DNA of 64,000 nucleotides from Euryodendron excelsum (Eukaryota; Streptophyta; Magnoliopsida; Ericales; Pentaphylacaceae). The notes beneath the pieces are model-generated. The model saw nothing but the letters and a program-made list of their open reading frames with translations. It was not told where the DNA came from and did no database searches. This document shows, in pieces, positions 24,302-36,057 of the stretch. The DNA lies in contig CM065397.1 of NCBI GenBank assembly GCA_033060915.1, positions 26,078,501-26,142,500 of the forward strand. Reading direction: 5' to 3'. How positions within the stretch are numbered: the first letter of the stretch is position 1; every line of letters begins with the position of its first letter. Position numbers and translations under genes: made by a program.

Positions 24302-24614
24302 TTCCAATCGACACTTCCAATCTCCTTATGCAATAACAAAACCACCGATAAGCAAGTAAAGCACTCTAGCCTATCCACCAATCTTCTATGCCACCAATTG
24401 GGTCGTAGCAATATGCAATGCAATTACCCTAATAAAAAAAACAACTAAGAAAACAATAACCGAAAATCTAGCACAAGAATTCATATAAAAAGAGAAAAGA
24501 GATGTACCCTAGACCCTAAGCTGTAGATGCTTCCTTCAAGGTGGATACAGAGATCCAATTCCACTTATCCGCAACTAACTCCAGGCTAGTCTAAAGCTCG
24601 CCTCGCGCCTCCAA

Positions 24615-24632
24615 TCCCTAGCAACGGTGCCA
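24615..24632 (-). other. Primer binding site of element C (tRNA-Asp type)
   Basis: Minus strand TGGCACCGTTGCTAGGGA, five bases after the LTR end. It differs at a few positions from the tRNA-Asp 3' complement found intact in D. Confidence 0.75.
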
Positions 24633-24637
24633 AAACT

Positions 24638-26030
24638 TGATTCAATTCTACGAATGTATGATTTTGCAATGTAGTTTACCGATTAGTCCCCAGTTATCAT
24701 TCTTTCCATAGGATTGATTCCAATATAGAAATGAATGCTCAACTCACAATAGGCGCGCTCAAATTGGATTGCAAATCAAATGAAATTTAATCTAAGGGTA
24801 ACAAAAGTAGACCAAAATTTTTTAGTTTTAAGAAGGGTGATTTACTAACAACTAGACAATTCAAATAAAGCTAATTGACATTTAACAATTATACCAAGGA
24901 ATTTAAGAACAATTAACAACTAGTCTAACAATTCAACTAGGCAATTTAGATTCTAAGTCAATTATACTAAGAAATTAGAAATAGCCAACAACTAACGGTA
25001 AAAACAATTAAAATCAATTAAGATAGGGTTCAAAGACAATTCATGGGGATTTAAGTGCAATTGGTCCAATCCACCAATTCTTACAAGGAATTCAATTGAG
25101 GCTACGATGACTCAAATCATGGATCCCTCCATGGATCCATGATTTGGAATATTTAGACTATAATACTTTTGATTCTACTTCAATTGAGATTAGATTTTAA
25201 TTTAATTTGATAGATCTTTAGAAGCAAACCATAGATTTGTGCAATCACAATGCCAATTGAAGAATTGTGCATAGAAGATACCAAACTTGGTTATGGATCT
25301 AAGAGTTCTTAAAAATCAACCCCAAAAGAGAAGTAGAAATCTAGAGATAATTCAATGAAGTTCATATACCTCTATCAAATTTCATGTAATTTTTGGTAGA
25401 TCTTCCCAATTTCACCCAAATAGAAGGCTCAGCCACTTGAATCCATGAAAGCAAGCATGTAGAAGAGTAGAGAAAGCATAAAAACCAATAGATCTATATT
25501 TTAATTGATTGAAAATTGCTACTTAGATACAAAGAAAGTAGAAGAAAATGTGAGAAAATACACCTTCCCTCTCTACAAAGCTCTCTAACTCTCTTTATCT
25601 AACGAAATAAGTAAAAATTGAAATTTTTTCTAATTTTTGGCCAAAACAACTTTTACATTGTCAAAAAATTGCAAAGCTCTGTAAATGCATTTGAACGGTA
25701 CAAGGAACTATTCAAACAGTCTTCAAACGGTAGTTGCAAGCTATAGTAACTATCAAACGGTCTTCAAACCTGTCATTATTGCTGAATTCGCTCTCTATAG
25801 TTTGCAAATGGTAACATGCATTTGATAGAGTGTTCGAACGCTTAGTGGCCTGTTCGAACACTCCGTTTTCAACTTAGCCCACTTTTGACTATTTTTAACC
25901 CAAAATTCCTACGAAGATGTAAAAAGAGCATATTAGAACTATTTATAATTAAAGGATCATTCTAACACGTAAACTAGAGCTAACAATCTACTATTTAGAG
26001 GATTGAGATTACATTTTTGGAGTATAATCA
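24638..26030 (-). repeat. 5' LTR of element C (1393 bp)
   Basis: It runs from TGATTCAATTC at 24638 to GTATAATCA at 26030. In sense it begins TGATTATACTCCAAAAATG, resembling the D LTR start. Followed by CACTT, the expected target duplication, whose partner is outside the window. Its U3 holds the palindrome cluster at 25686-25865. Confidence 0.75.
25686..25865 (-). promoter_or_regulatory. Palindrome-rich U3 block of the C LTR
   Basis: Repeated variants of TTCGAA, TTTGAA and TTCAAA cores, including GTGTTCGAACGC and CTGTTCGAACACTCC near 25830-25865. They are related to the arrays in H and D/E. Downstream in sense lies GCATTTACAGAGC, a degenerate match to the GCATTTTTATAAA of D/E. Regulatory role inferred. 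Confidence 0.4.
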
Positions 26031-26157
26031 CACTTCCTGTATTATGACTTAGTCCCCAATTTCCTTCGCCATCAAGCTAATAATCTAGGTTGATAAAGGA
26101 ATTTTCCAATTTAGTTTGAGATCTTTTTATACCCCATTTTTGTTTCAGGATATAGAA
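26031..26157. other. Short flank between element C and solo LTR H
   Basis: 127 bp, AT-rich, no feature seen except the left copy of the H target duplication TAGAA at 26153-26157. Confidence 0.6.
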
Positions 26158-27698
26158 TGTCACGCCCCATAACCCAGCCTATATGGATTCAGGATATATG
26201 AGTGGCCAGTAGCAAGGCTGCCCAAGGCCGCATTATATAAATTAGTTGATCACCTATGCATAATCATTTAGAATGATGCATAATTGCAGAAAATAGAATT
26301 TTTGATAACTTGAAAACATAATTTGTGTCATATATGGCAGAGCTATGCCTAATCCAAAATATAGCACACATATGAGCCTAATAAAGGCTCACCAAAGTTA
26401 TAACATTTATACCATTACAAAACATTATGGTTTAGCCCTCAAACATATTACAAAACATAGGCCCATGGGCCGTAACTCAAAATCCATATATGGCATCGCT
26501 CTAGGGCCTCCCGAATTGGCTACTTGAAAGTCATTTGAGAAACATAAGCTAATGCTTAGTGAATAACAATGATGCATGAGTGAGAAAATATCATGGACTA
26601 ACAATTATATCTAACGTATAAAGATAGATAACCATTTATGCATAAGGATATGAACTTTTGAACGTATAAAGAGTATGCTTGGAATTCATAGGTTACATTT
26701 AGAACGTTTCAACATTTCAAAACATGGTATCGTAAGAAGAGATGCAACATAACATTATTCTTGGTATAACATTTCATAAGTTGTCGTAAAGCATTTGAAC
26801 ATATTATGGTTCTCAGTTTAAAACATAAGTGTGTTACAACCCGACATATAAGTTAGGCTCTATAGTAACCTTGTAGCTCACGCTACGACTCTTTAGGCCA
26901 GGGACGTCTTCTAACATGGATAGTTTATTTCTCGTCCCCTATCGTTGTACTATCGGGCTAGATTAAGGCCTTGTCACGAAAAAATTCGAGTTGGCACCGT
27001 ACATTGGAAACTTACCATCTCTTTCATTTAAACATTATAGTCCATGGTTGTCATTCATAACATATATATAACTTGTGTGCACTTGAAATATGACATATTT
27101 AATTGAACGTAACATTGATCCATTGAAACATATGAAAAAAATTTATGATATACAAGTGAGCTTAAAACATTTGAAAAATAATAGAATTTTACTCATAGCA
27201 TATCGTTACTCACCTCGATCCCCATGAATTGGAGTTAAGTGAGGTGTTTCTACACACAAATTACATAGAAGCATCAAATAAAAGACCCCAAGTAAAACAA
27301 GAACATAGAATTTAAGGTTGAAACACGAAATCCGGAACACCGACTCTTTCAACGCATCCCAAACACCCCCGAACAATGAATTCACACTGTAGGCTAACTC
27401 CATTTGAAATAGGCTTAAAGGCCTTTAATTTGATAGTCATGGGTCGAAAACACATTTCGGGTGAAGAAGTTAGTTCTTATGAAAAACGGGCTAACATTTT
27501 GGAAAACAAGGTTGTCAGCATGAATTTAAGTCAACTTCAAACTCCAACAACTCACAATCCATAAGGAACTAGGGTGCAAACTTTACATGGTCAAAAAGTT
27601 CTATGAGTTTACTATCCAATGCTTCAAACGGTGCTTAAAACCGAGTTTTTTAGAGCAAGATATGATAAAATTGCAAAAAAGTGTCAAAACAACTCGAC

Positions 27699-27960
27699 CG
27701 TTCGAACGCCCAAAGGGGCCGTTTGAATGCTAGGCCAACAATATATGGCCATTCGAATGCCCGGAGGGGCCGTTTGAACGCCAAGGCAAAAATGGCCATT
27801 TCACCCTCTTGGGTCGTTCGAACGCCAGGCTTGGCCGTTCGAATGCCTGGCAAAATAAAGGGACGTTCGAACGCCAAGAATGGCTGTTCGAACACCCAGG
27901 CAAAAACCTAATACTCTGCTCTGGGGCCATTTGAACGACCATGTCAGGCGTTCGAACGCC
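27699..27960. repeat. Array of ten TTCGAA-centred palindromes in solo LTR H
   Basis: Ten units of the form CCGTTCGAACGCC, some with one or two changes (GTTTGAAC, ATTCGAAT), spaced irregularly about 20-45 bp apart. The best ones are full palindromes CGTTCGAACG. Spacers between them are not conserved. This is not a tandem repeat in the usual sense and codes for nothing plausible. Confidence 0.85.
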
Positions 27961-28413
27961 CCCTGCATAGTAGCAATTTCTCGACCCAAAACTTTTCCAA
28001 AACTCCTCTAAACACAATCAAACCTTCCCAATACTCTTAGGGCTCAAAGATTAGCCCATAAGGATAACAATAACTCAAAATGGAGAAGAAAGAACAATTA
28101 AATTAAAGGGATTTAGAGTTGAACTCAAAACTCTAACATTTTACATGTTTGAAAATTTTTCAAATCACCACTCCCAATCTTTAACAATAAGCTTCAAGCT
28201 CTCAAAATCATGTAAATGGAACCTAATGGGTTTTCCAAACTCAACAAAAACTATCCTAGATGCATATATACAAATACCCAACATAATCACACAATTATAC
28301 ATACAAGGTAAAAGTTCATACATTTCTCTTTCTAGCTTCCCAACTTCACAAGGGATGCCAAGCTTGGGTTGGGCTTCTCTTGCCTCCTCTTCTTCTCCTT
28401 GATCTTCTCCCTT

Positions 28414-28431
28414 CCTTCTTCTTCTTCTTCT

Positions 28432-28492
<61 letters not shown>
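28414..28492. repeat. (CTT)n and (CT)n microsatellite
   Basis: About eight CTT units pass into roughly 28 uninterrupted CT units within solo LTR H. Confidence 0.95.
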
Positions 28493-28496
<4 letters not shown>

Positions 28497-28699
28497 TTAC
28501 GGTTGGGTCTGTGTGTGTATATATTTTTGTGTTATAAGAAGACACGCATAGAAAATAATCTCGTGTGTCTCACACCTTTAACATAAGTTACAACATATAT
28601 ATCCATTGGTCAAATAAGACCCAAAGCACATCACATTTAAATAGAAATTAAAGAGTTTACATTAAATTATATGATACAGGTTCGGAATATCACATAGAA

Positions 28700-29759
28700 T
28701 AAAGGTGAATTAGGAATTTCGGGATATTGAATTATGAGATTATAAATTTAAAAATGATAATTTTATAATTTGACCTCCAATTAATGGTTAATCCTCGAAT
28801 ATATGATTTTACCGTTGGAATTATTTAACTATGGCTCTTTGGACTATAAACCCCGGTCCAGATTGATTATTCTGACCGCCTTTTTATACAACTAAACATA
28901 GTTTAAGGGTGGATTGAAAGCATGTTGTCGGCAGAACAAATGCCATGGATAATAGTAAAAATCTTATATTAAAGTTTGAGTAATTTGGAATATATAGTTT
29001 CTTGGTAGTCTTACTAGAAATTTAAGATAAAAGTCCCCCTTCGTTAAAGAAATAGAGGATTTATGAGCCGGAGATATTCGCGGCCAAAGGAGAGGATCTT
29101 CACCAAGGTTTTACTATATTATACATTAAGATATATAGAATAGTAGTTATATAATTTAACAGATAAAAATATCATATTAAGGATTGTAATTAGATTTGTT
29201 CTCATGTTGAATTTCTGATTAAAAAAGGAAACATGGGATTTAGATTGTAATTTGGGTTATGGGATGCCCCCTACGTACCAAAGAGTTAAGAAGTGTTTGG
29301 TTATTTAGTTATTTAAAAAAGGATAAAAAAAATCATAAAAAAGAAAGGTTAGTTACCCATTCATTTTCGAAGAATACTGCATATAACATTAAAAATATGG
29401 CAAATGTGGCCGTCCTATTGTATTGGTAACTCAAATAGTAAATTCCATTCAACTTTTTTATCATAAAAGAAACCTAGCAACGAGTAAGTCTCAGCAGACG
29501 AGGCGTTTGTAATTCCCTTATTAAGTCCAAATTCAAACCTCGCAACCACTCCCTCCCCTTAACCCCTCCTGTTAATGGAAAAAAATAAAAAAAAAGGTGA
29601 GGAACAATAAATGCTCTCTTTATTCTGTTGCTTTAAATAATTTTCCAAAGGTTAATAAATCTAATAACGCAACCACCTAATTAATGGAGCACTTGTAGGG
29701 GAACTTTTAAATTAAATGACTTTGATACCCCTGCAAACCAAAACTTTGAATTTCTTTTT
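28700..29759. other. AT-rich sequence without genes
   Basis: Follows the right target duplication of H. No coding, repeat or RNA gene could be supported. It may be the older host DNA into which H inserted. Confidence 0.5.
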
Positions 29760-30807
29760 AACTTTTTTTTTTATATTTTTTTATTTATTTTTGCCATTTT
29801 AGTTTCAATATTTCTCATTAAACATACCGTTTCATACATATTTTCTACTATGCCCTTATGCCACCTATTATAACTCTTTACAATTTTTTTGTCAATTTTA
29901 TTTTTTAAAATGAGAAATTTTCTTCTCTTTTTGAAGGCTAGTTCTTCTTAATTATATTTTATTTTTTATTAATTAAAGATATGGCCATGAACTAAGAAAA
30001 GTATATAAAAAAAAAATTAGTCTTAAAAAACACTATTCTATTTTTTTTAAACAAAAGCCCCGGGGAATTAAAATTATTATCACTTTACATCTTTAATATA
30101 GACTTGATTAAAACTTACCTACTTTAAATTTATTTCATAATCCTCACAAATTAATTTTACTAGAGGCCCAATAAGTTAATAAAATATAGTTAGAAGTTCA
30201 TAAATCCATTTAATATCAATACTAAAAGAAAAAAATGCATAGAGCAATTTGAGGTCTATATCCAAAAAAATATGAAAAAAAGAAAAATAGCAATAAGAGA
30301 TAATGGTTAGGGAAAACCCCATTCTTATTGCTATTTTAAAGAGAAAAAAAAAAGATTTTACTTTGGTCTATGCATTATCTCTTATTGCTATTTTCTTTTT
30401 CTTTGTTTCCATATTTTTTGAGTATAGATCTCAAATTGCTCTATGCACTTTTTTTTTTCTACTACTGATATTAATGGATTTAAAAAAGAGAATAGGTTTT
30501 TTCAAAGACTAATTTTTTGTAATACTTTTTTTGGGTTAAAGGCTATAATTTTAATTAGTAAAAAAAAAATATAAAGAAAATATAGCTAGATAAGAAAATT
30601 TTATTATCTAAAAAAATAAAAGTAGATAAGAAAATTGTAAAGAGTTATAATAAGTGGCATAAGGGTAGATTAGAAAATATGTATGAAATAATATGTTTGG
30701 AATGAGGGCATAAATGAGAGAAAAGGGCAATAATAAGGAGTGTTAAAACTAACAGAGTAAAAATGAATATAAATAAAATATAAATGGTTAAAATGAGGTT
30801 TTCCCTA
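29760..30807. repeat. Imperfect long inverted repeat (fold-back or MITE-like)
   Basis: The left arm (about 29760-30303) and right arm (about 30372-30800) are reverse complements with mismatches and one insertion of about 150 bp in the left arm (around 30058-30205). Clear matched blocks are 29831-29884 with 30636-30690, and 30199-30303 with 30372-30482. The loop is about 68 bp. TTAGGGAAAACCCCATTCT at 30307 is mirrored by AAAATGAGGTTTTCCCTAA at 30789-30807, possibly terminal repeats of one component. Exact ends and target duplication were not resolved. Confidence 0.7.
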
Positions 30808-31044
30808 AGAAGAATAGAATATTTTTCTACCATTTATTATGCATAATAATTTTAATACTTTTTCACCGTTAAGACTAAAACAAAAAATATTTCCTAATTC
30901 AAAATTTCTTTCATGTTGCTAACAGCCTGTTTGGAACTCTTGGAAAAGAAGGAAGAGATAAATGGTAGGGAAAGTGCTTTTCTTTTTCTTGATTGATTTT
31001 GTAAAGAAAATGAACGGAAAGTAAAAGAAATTTTTTCTTAAATT

Positions 31045-31092
<48 letters not shown>

Positions 31093-31480
31093 AATTTCCC
31101 TCCCTTTATCTCTTAGCTACAATCAAACAATAAAAACAAAGGCCAACCCATAGAGTTCGGCTTACTACACTACGTTTTAGTCACTCAGATCTAACAAATG
31201 ATATTATATTATTTAAACTTCACGGTTTTACTTAGGATTCAAAAAAACTAACAAAATGAGATCGTGAGTTTAAATTGGATAACAATATTATCTGTTAGAT
31301 TTCATTTATCAACAAGTGACATACTGAAATAAGAAATCAGAAAAATTCTGAATATTAAAATTTGGAGGAGAGTTGAACCCCAACACATAGCCCACACTCC
31401 ATAAAGGGCCTAGCTGTTGCAAGGAATATGAAACCTTATATCTCAGCAATCCAAAAACTTTCTCACCAAAAATTCGTTAT
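30808..31480. other. Sequence without genes before the copia LTR
   Basis: Contains GCCTGTTTGGAACTC near 30926, a word often seen at DNA-transposon ends, and the (GA)n tract. No gene supported. Confidence 0.45.
31046..31090. repeat. (GA)n microsatellite
   Basis: About 22 uninterrupted GA units. Confidence 0.95.
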
Positions 31481-32060
31481 TGATGTCTTGATACGGTGGT
31501 ATTCCAAATTTTTTTGATTGGGATTAAGCTTTCAATTTGTTATTGATGGCTTGATTAAAATTTCTAGACATCAATTAGAGAATAAAATTACTCGCTAGTA
31601 GGCGAGAAGACTAAAAATTTTAATATTTCATAATAAGGATGGTTACGTACCTCAAAAAATATTATTAATTTTAGGATTTCAACAAGTGTGGTTGTGTTAT
31701 AAAACTGAAAGGTTACAAAGCAGATAAAATAACTCAACACAAAATATAGTGAATAGTTTTACAAAAACTGTCAAATATTTATAACATTAATTTTTTCGTA
31801 ATAATTAAGAGTTGATCTTTTGAACTACTTAAGACTTTATTGATAGTACAAAACCAAATATAATATAACATGATCTTTGATGATTTACTTGTATTTTCCT
31901 TTCTTCTATTTTTTTTTCTGCTTATTCCTTTCTATTATTTCTCTATTTTTTGTTGTACCTTGAACTAACCCTAAGCTCATATATTTATATTAGTTAAAGT
32001 CGGTGATGTTGAGGCGGTAACATTTGTTAACGGCCTCAAGTCATCCACCGCTTCATAACA
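31481..32060 (-). repeat. 3' LTR of copia element F
   Basis: In sense it starts TGTTATGAAGCGG at 32060, directly after a polypurine tract. The left edge is uncertain; TGATGTCTTG at 31481 gives a TG...CA LTR of about 580 bp, a normal copia size. The partner LTR is outside the window, so this cannot be confirmed. Confidence 0.6.
31981..32045 (-). promoter_or_regulatory. Copia LTR promoter: TATA box and dyad
   Basis: Minus strand AATATAAATAT (31981-31991) lies about 70 bases into the LTR. Immediately upstream is a dyad with arms GATGACTTGAGGC and GCCTCAACATC (32005-32045). A TATA box near the LTR start is usual for copia U3. Function is inferred. Confidence 0.45.
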
Positions 32061-32070
32061 CTCTCCCCTT
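32061..32070 (-). other. Polypurine tract of copia element F
   Basis: Minus strand AAGGGGAGAG directly before the LTR start. Confidence 0.75.
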
Positions 32071-32226
32071 AAATGACTATAAAATAGTATAATATATATT
32101 TTGTTAGGAATGTTAAAACTACATCATTAAAACCTTATGAGAAAAATTCAATGGAAAAAAAAAACTTAGCGAAGAAAAAACAGTACAATACTTAACTCTC
32201 CCTGAACAATAAGAATTTTGTTTGCT

Positions 32227-32461
32227 TCATGAAAGATTTTTGAGATATCGCATACCAATGCCATGCACAAATTTCTCAAATGTTGCAGTTAGTAGTGATT
32301 TAGTAAATAAATCTGTCAAATTATCACTTGAACATATTTGATGGACATCAGTATCACCGTTTTTCTGGAGCTCATGTATATAAAAAAACCTTTAGAGAAA
32401 TATGTTTTGCTCTGTCACCTTTGATGTATCCTCCCTTAATTTGTGCAATACAAGCTGCATT
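32227..32461 (-). pseudogene. pol: C-terminal end of copia RNase H
   Basis: The frame ACIAQIKGGYIKGDRAKHIS is the conserved C-terminal RNase H segment of Ty1/copia. After a frame change it continues to a stop at 32227. The upstream part of the domain is at 50334-51170, beyond inserted element D. The right edge is the duplicated target GCATT at 32457-32461. Confidence 0.85.
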
Positions 32462-32924
32462 TGATCGCTCCTGAATAGTGCAATGTATATCCGCCAGTGT
32501 GCGGTTGCGATGCAATAATAATATCTCGGTAAGTCCGAGGTTGATCTACAGGGAATACAAAAAATAAACTTTATGAATAAGGTCTGCAATCAGGACAAAA
32601 TTATAATGAACTCAAAATCAATTAAACTTGTAGAAAAACTTCCAAAGAGAAAATAAAAATCAATTGTTTGAGATGATTGATCTAAATTATCAGACAATAA
32701 AATTAAACTAATTTTAAGGAATTTGTTCAAATATGATAAAAGGTCTTGGCAGGGTTTGATCCAGTAATAGGCCTATAGGTAGATTTCCAATATAGTTTTA
32801 ATTAACGAACTTCAAGATTCGATTACCCTTTTGGAGTTGATATTCAGTTATTTGCTAGTGTTCATACCAGGGTCCCATTCATACTTATCCCAGGCTTTAT
32901 AATTGCACTTTTGAAGCGCAATCA
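32462..32924 (-). repeat. 3' LTR of element D (463 bp, internally deleted)
   Basis: TGATCGCTCC to GCGCAATCA. It aligns with the outer parts of the 5' LTR (about 92% over the first 180 bases by eye), but about 980 bp between the CATACTT.TCCCAG word and TTATAATTGCAC are missing. The loss includes the TATA region. Confidence 0.9.
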
Positions 32925-32935
32925 CACCCCCCAAC
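32925..32935 (-). other. 3' polypurine tract of element D
   Basis: Minus strand GTTGGGGGGTG immediately before the 3' LTR. Confidence 0.75.
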
Positions 32936-34783
32936 TAGGTTTTTGCTAGTCTCTAGCAAATACTAAAACCAAAAACATAATCTTCACTTTCGTAGAAGTC
33001 ACGAATGGATTTAACCTATGCATCAAGCCTTTAAACCCCTAGATTACCCCTAGTAGACGAGTGATGTCTCGTGAGGGCTTGCAGTGATGATATCCACAAA
33101 CATCAGTGCATTTCAAATAATCAGTGGTAGAAAGAACAATTAAGGGATATGAGAACTTGCTCAAGGTAATTCTCAACTCAACTTCCAACATGAGTCATGC
33201 AAAGTTAAGACATGAAAGTTACAAGAAAGATGCGCAGTATAATGCACTAACCATGCAGTATAACTCAAGCATATCAATTTCACGCACCCACATCCTTCAT
33301 GCTTTGATTCAAATGCTCACAAGGCATACACTCATAAAAATATGAACACATGGGTCTCTCAATGGAAAGCTCGTTATAAGAGTAATTGTATAAATCATGC
33401 AATAAGAGCAATCCAAAAACAAAAACCGCCAAAACGTAAGTGTATAGGACTTGACATAGCTTCATGAAAGAATATCCACTGTCAAAGTAATAATCAAGAA
33501 ATTGACAAGGATACTTATACTCAAAAGAATTTTCAACTCATGTATACTTCGGATCAACTACAATCGTTTATAAGAAGAAGAAAAATGTATAGAGAGAGAA
33601 AGAATAAACCACTCCAAACATTGATGCTCAAGGCATCCAATAATCACTAAAACCATGCTTTCAACTCCCAATTCATATGATAATACTTCTCATTTTTTCT
33701 CATTCTTTTCTTCCTTGTCATCTTTTTCTTTTTCCCGATTTTTCCTTTTTTTTTCTTCGATTTTTTTCTTTTTTTCTTTTGATTTTTTTTCATATCTCAT
33801 TTCCTTTTTTTTTTCTTTTTTTCATCGCACTACAAATACATCACACCCTTCTTTTCAAGCTCTTCACTAGCACCAAAATCATATCTTTTTTATAGGAAAC
33901 ATTTCAACAATGATTTGGTTTTATCAAGGATGATATATACAAGGCTCAAAAGATAGAATCTAGAAATTATGTGTCTAAGAAGAATACAATGATTTAACAA
34001 CATATCCGAAGTATATTAAGTTTCAAATTCAAGAGAGTATAAGTGTCAATAATCTCAATCACTACCAAACTTATGAATCAAAATCAAGTGTAATGAAGCT
34101 ATTGAAAGAATAGAAAATGAAAGAAGTATCCTCGAGTAAATGTAAATCCACTCCAAAAAGAAGATAAATTGGTTCTAAAGCTCACAAGGTACAATCTCCA
34201 CTATTTAAGGATGAAAAGTGCACAAAATCATCAACACAAGAAATCATATAACACGACAATGCATAACGATGTAATCTCTCTCATGTAATGCTCTCATGGC
34301 AAAAACTTGGAATTCATCATCGTAAAAAGTTGACTCAACAATTAAGCTCAAGTTTAGTCCAACGAATGCCTCCAATCATTCTCAATTCCAAGATTGTATT
34401 GATATGAACATAAATATGGTTCTAAAAAGAAGTATTTTCAACACTCCTAACATGAATAATACTAAGCAATAAAAACATAAATGAAAGTGTTGAAGATACC
34501 GACCATGACTGATGAACCATATGCTACTCAACTCTTACCAACTCAGTTCCAGTCTCCAAAGGCGAATCAATGTGAGCACACCTGTAACTGGTCAGCAAGG
34601 CATAACAAAGTATATATATATATATATTTTTTTTTTTTCCCTTCTTTTTTTTAAAAGAAATAGAGTGCCCAAAGAGAATAGAAATAAAGCAAAACAAAGA
34701 AAAGGAAAAAAAACACAATATCCTTAAAGAAAATAAAATACTACTAACTGTACAACTACTAAATCAAGCTTTCCCAAAGAACT
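32936..34783. other. 3' non-coding region of element D
   Basis: About 1.85 kb between ORF-b and the LTR, well conserved with E (55054-56868) in the same orientation, but without a believable frame. It holds T-rich runs at 33690-33830 and 34620-34650. Confidence 0.6.
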
Positions 34784-35748
34784 CTAAGACAAACGGGTAG
34801 GACTATGCTCCGGAGCCTTTGAAGTCGAGGCCATCGAAGTGTAACTTTTTAGCGAATCCACCTCCGCCTTCAACTCGAAATTTACCTTTGCAAGGATTCA
34901 ATAGTTGCGAATGGAGTGGACATGGCAGGCTGTTGCTGTCGTGGAATCAAGGTGGGTAAGTCACTTTGCTGAAGCACTCGGGTAATCAAAGCATCCAAAC
35001 TGGATAACGGATGTCCCAAATGTGCAATGGTGTCAGAAGGCAATGTAGGCACTCCAACCTGCTCCAAAAGTTGGGTAATGAACAACCCATAGGGTAACCT
35101 GCCAGACGAATAGCGTGCTTCCCTCATAACAGTAAACATCATAGTAGGCAGATCAATTGTATACCCTTTACCGATAGTGTACAGCCAAAAACACCTATAG
35201 TGATCTACTACAACACCCGAATCCACCTTAGGGAGAATATTTGAGAAAAGAACCAAATTCAATAACTGGTACTTCCTTTTTAAAGACGACACTGGTATGA
35301 TGGAACGATGACCCATTGATGATATTTTCTGTAATTCCGCACACAACACATCAATGGGAGGTGAATTTCCTTCAAATAGCTTAAAATCCGGCCTTGGAAC
35401 CCGTGGCAAGGTTAGAAGTTCACAAATATCATTCGCTGCAATAGAGATCACGTGTCCTCTCACTTTGGATTGAATGGAGAGCTCAGGTGTCTCAGACATT
35501 CTCAAATAGGCATAAAATTCTCGTACCAAGTCAATGTTCACCGGGCCTTCTCTCGTTAACATCAGAAGCCAACCTCTCTATATGAATGTAGATTTTAAAA
35601 ACCTATCAGCAAAATCTAAAAGTTGCACTCGACGTTCAATCAACACTTGCCGCCCCTGAAACGAGTTCAGGTACATATCCCTCTCCCGAGAGTTAGCAAA
35701 CTGTTTGGTTCCCTGTTGTGATTCATTTTTACTCCTTTTGAATGACAT
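34784..35748 (-). pseudogene. ORF-b of element D: second extra protein
   Basis: About 320 residues, starting at the ATG at 35748 (MSFKRSKNESQQ), chosen because E keeps the same start (57834). The core contains RGW, a VRGHVISIAANDICELLTLP segment and RCFWLYTIGKGYTIDLP. These match the putative plant transposon protein domain (the env-position ORF of Athila-type elements) and align with ORF-a. A C-terminal stretch near 34850-34890 would form a coiled coil (LQRQISELKAEVDSLKS in E). D has a stop at 35578-35580 where E has Gln, plus a frame disturbance near 34880. No signal peptide or membrane segment. The function is unknown. Confidence 0.7.
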
Positions 35749-36057
35749 GGTTATTGAGATTGCTTTATTTGTCATGTTCTTAAGAAAACTTACAAAAATG
35801 AATAAACACAATACAATAAATAAAAGGAATGACATAACGTAAATTAAGATAATCGTACTCCATTAACATAAATAAATAAACAAAAACTAACACAAACAGT
35901 TTTAACTAAAATAGAGTTTTAGACCGCCACAATGTGACGCACAATCTAAACTCTTAAACATAAACATAACATCCAAACAGAAAAGACATAAAAGTTTTAG
36001 ATCAGTTATACAATAATCCAAAACGCTTATGATCTAAACTCAAGTAAACACTATCCA

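Larger units (their letters stand above)
22367..26030 (-). mobile_element. Element C: 5' part of an internally deleted Athila-like element
   Basis: Right to left on the minus strand: 5' LTR, primer binding site, gag start, then directly a reverse transcriptase remnant. Most of gag and the protease are missing. The element is interrupted at 22366 by the B LTR; its 3' half must lie left of the window. Lineage is inferred from gag and reverse transcriptase motifs shared with D and E. Confidence 0.75.
26158..28694. mobile_element. Solo LTR H (2537 bp, gypsy-like)
   Basis: It starts TGTCACGCCCC and ends GAATATCACA, and is bordered on both sides by TAGAA (26153-26157 and 28695-28699), a 5-bp target duplication. 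No internal sequence is attached, so this is a solo LTR left by recombination between two LTRs. The termini are of a type common in plant Ty3/gypsy elements. Orientation is unsettled; the palindrome array next to a TATA-like stretch (minus sense ATTTTATCATATC near 27660) favours minus. No reading frame in it is believable. Confidence 0.8.

Noticed and set aside
27699..27960. CRISPR-like array of short repeats with unique spacers
   Set aside because: Spacing is irregular, repeats are short and degenerate, and the context is a plant LTR.
27699..27960. Heat-shock elements
   Set aside because: The core has TTC directly joined to GAA; the usual element needs two bases between them.
27650..28017. 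Overlapping frames with repeated RSNA / FERP phrases
   Set aside because: Palindromic units give similar peptides on both strands; open frames overlap in several phases without a start context or homology.
28165..28545. Arg-Glu and Ser-Leu repeat proteins on both strands
   Set aside because: They come from the (CT)n/(CTT)n microsatellite, with open frames on both strands.
33655..33895. Phe/Ser-rich hydrophobic frames that could look like membrane proteins
   Set aside because: They are translations of T-rich runs in the non-coding 3' region of D; the same region in E has different frames.
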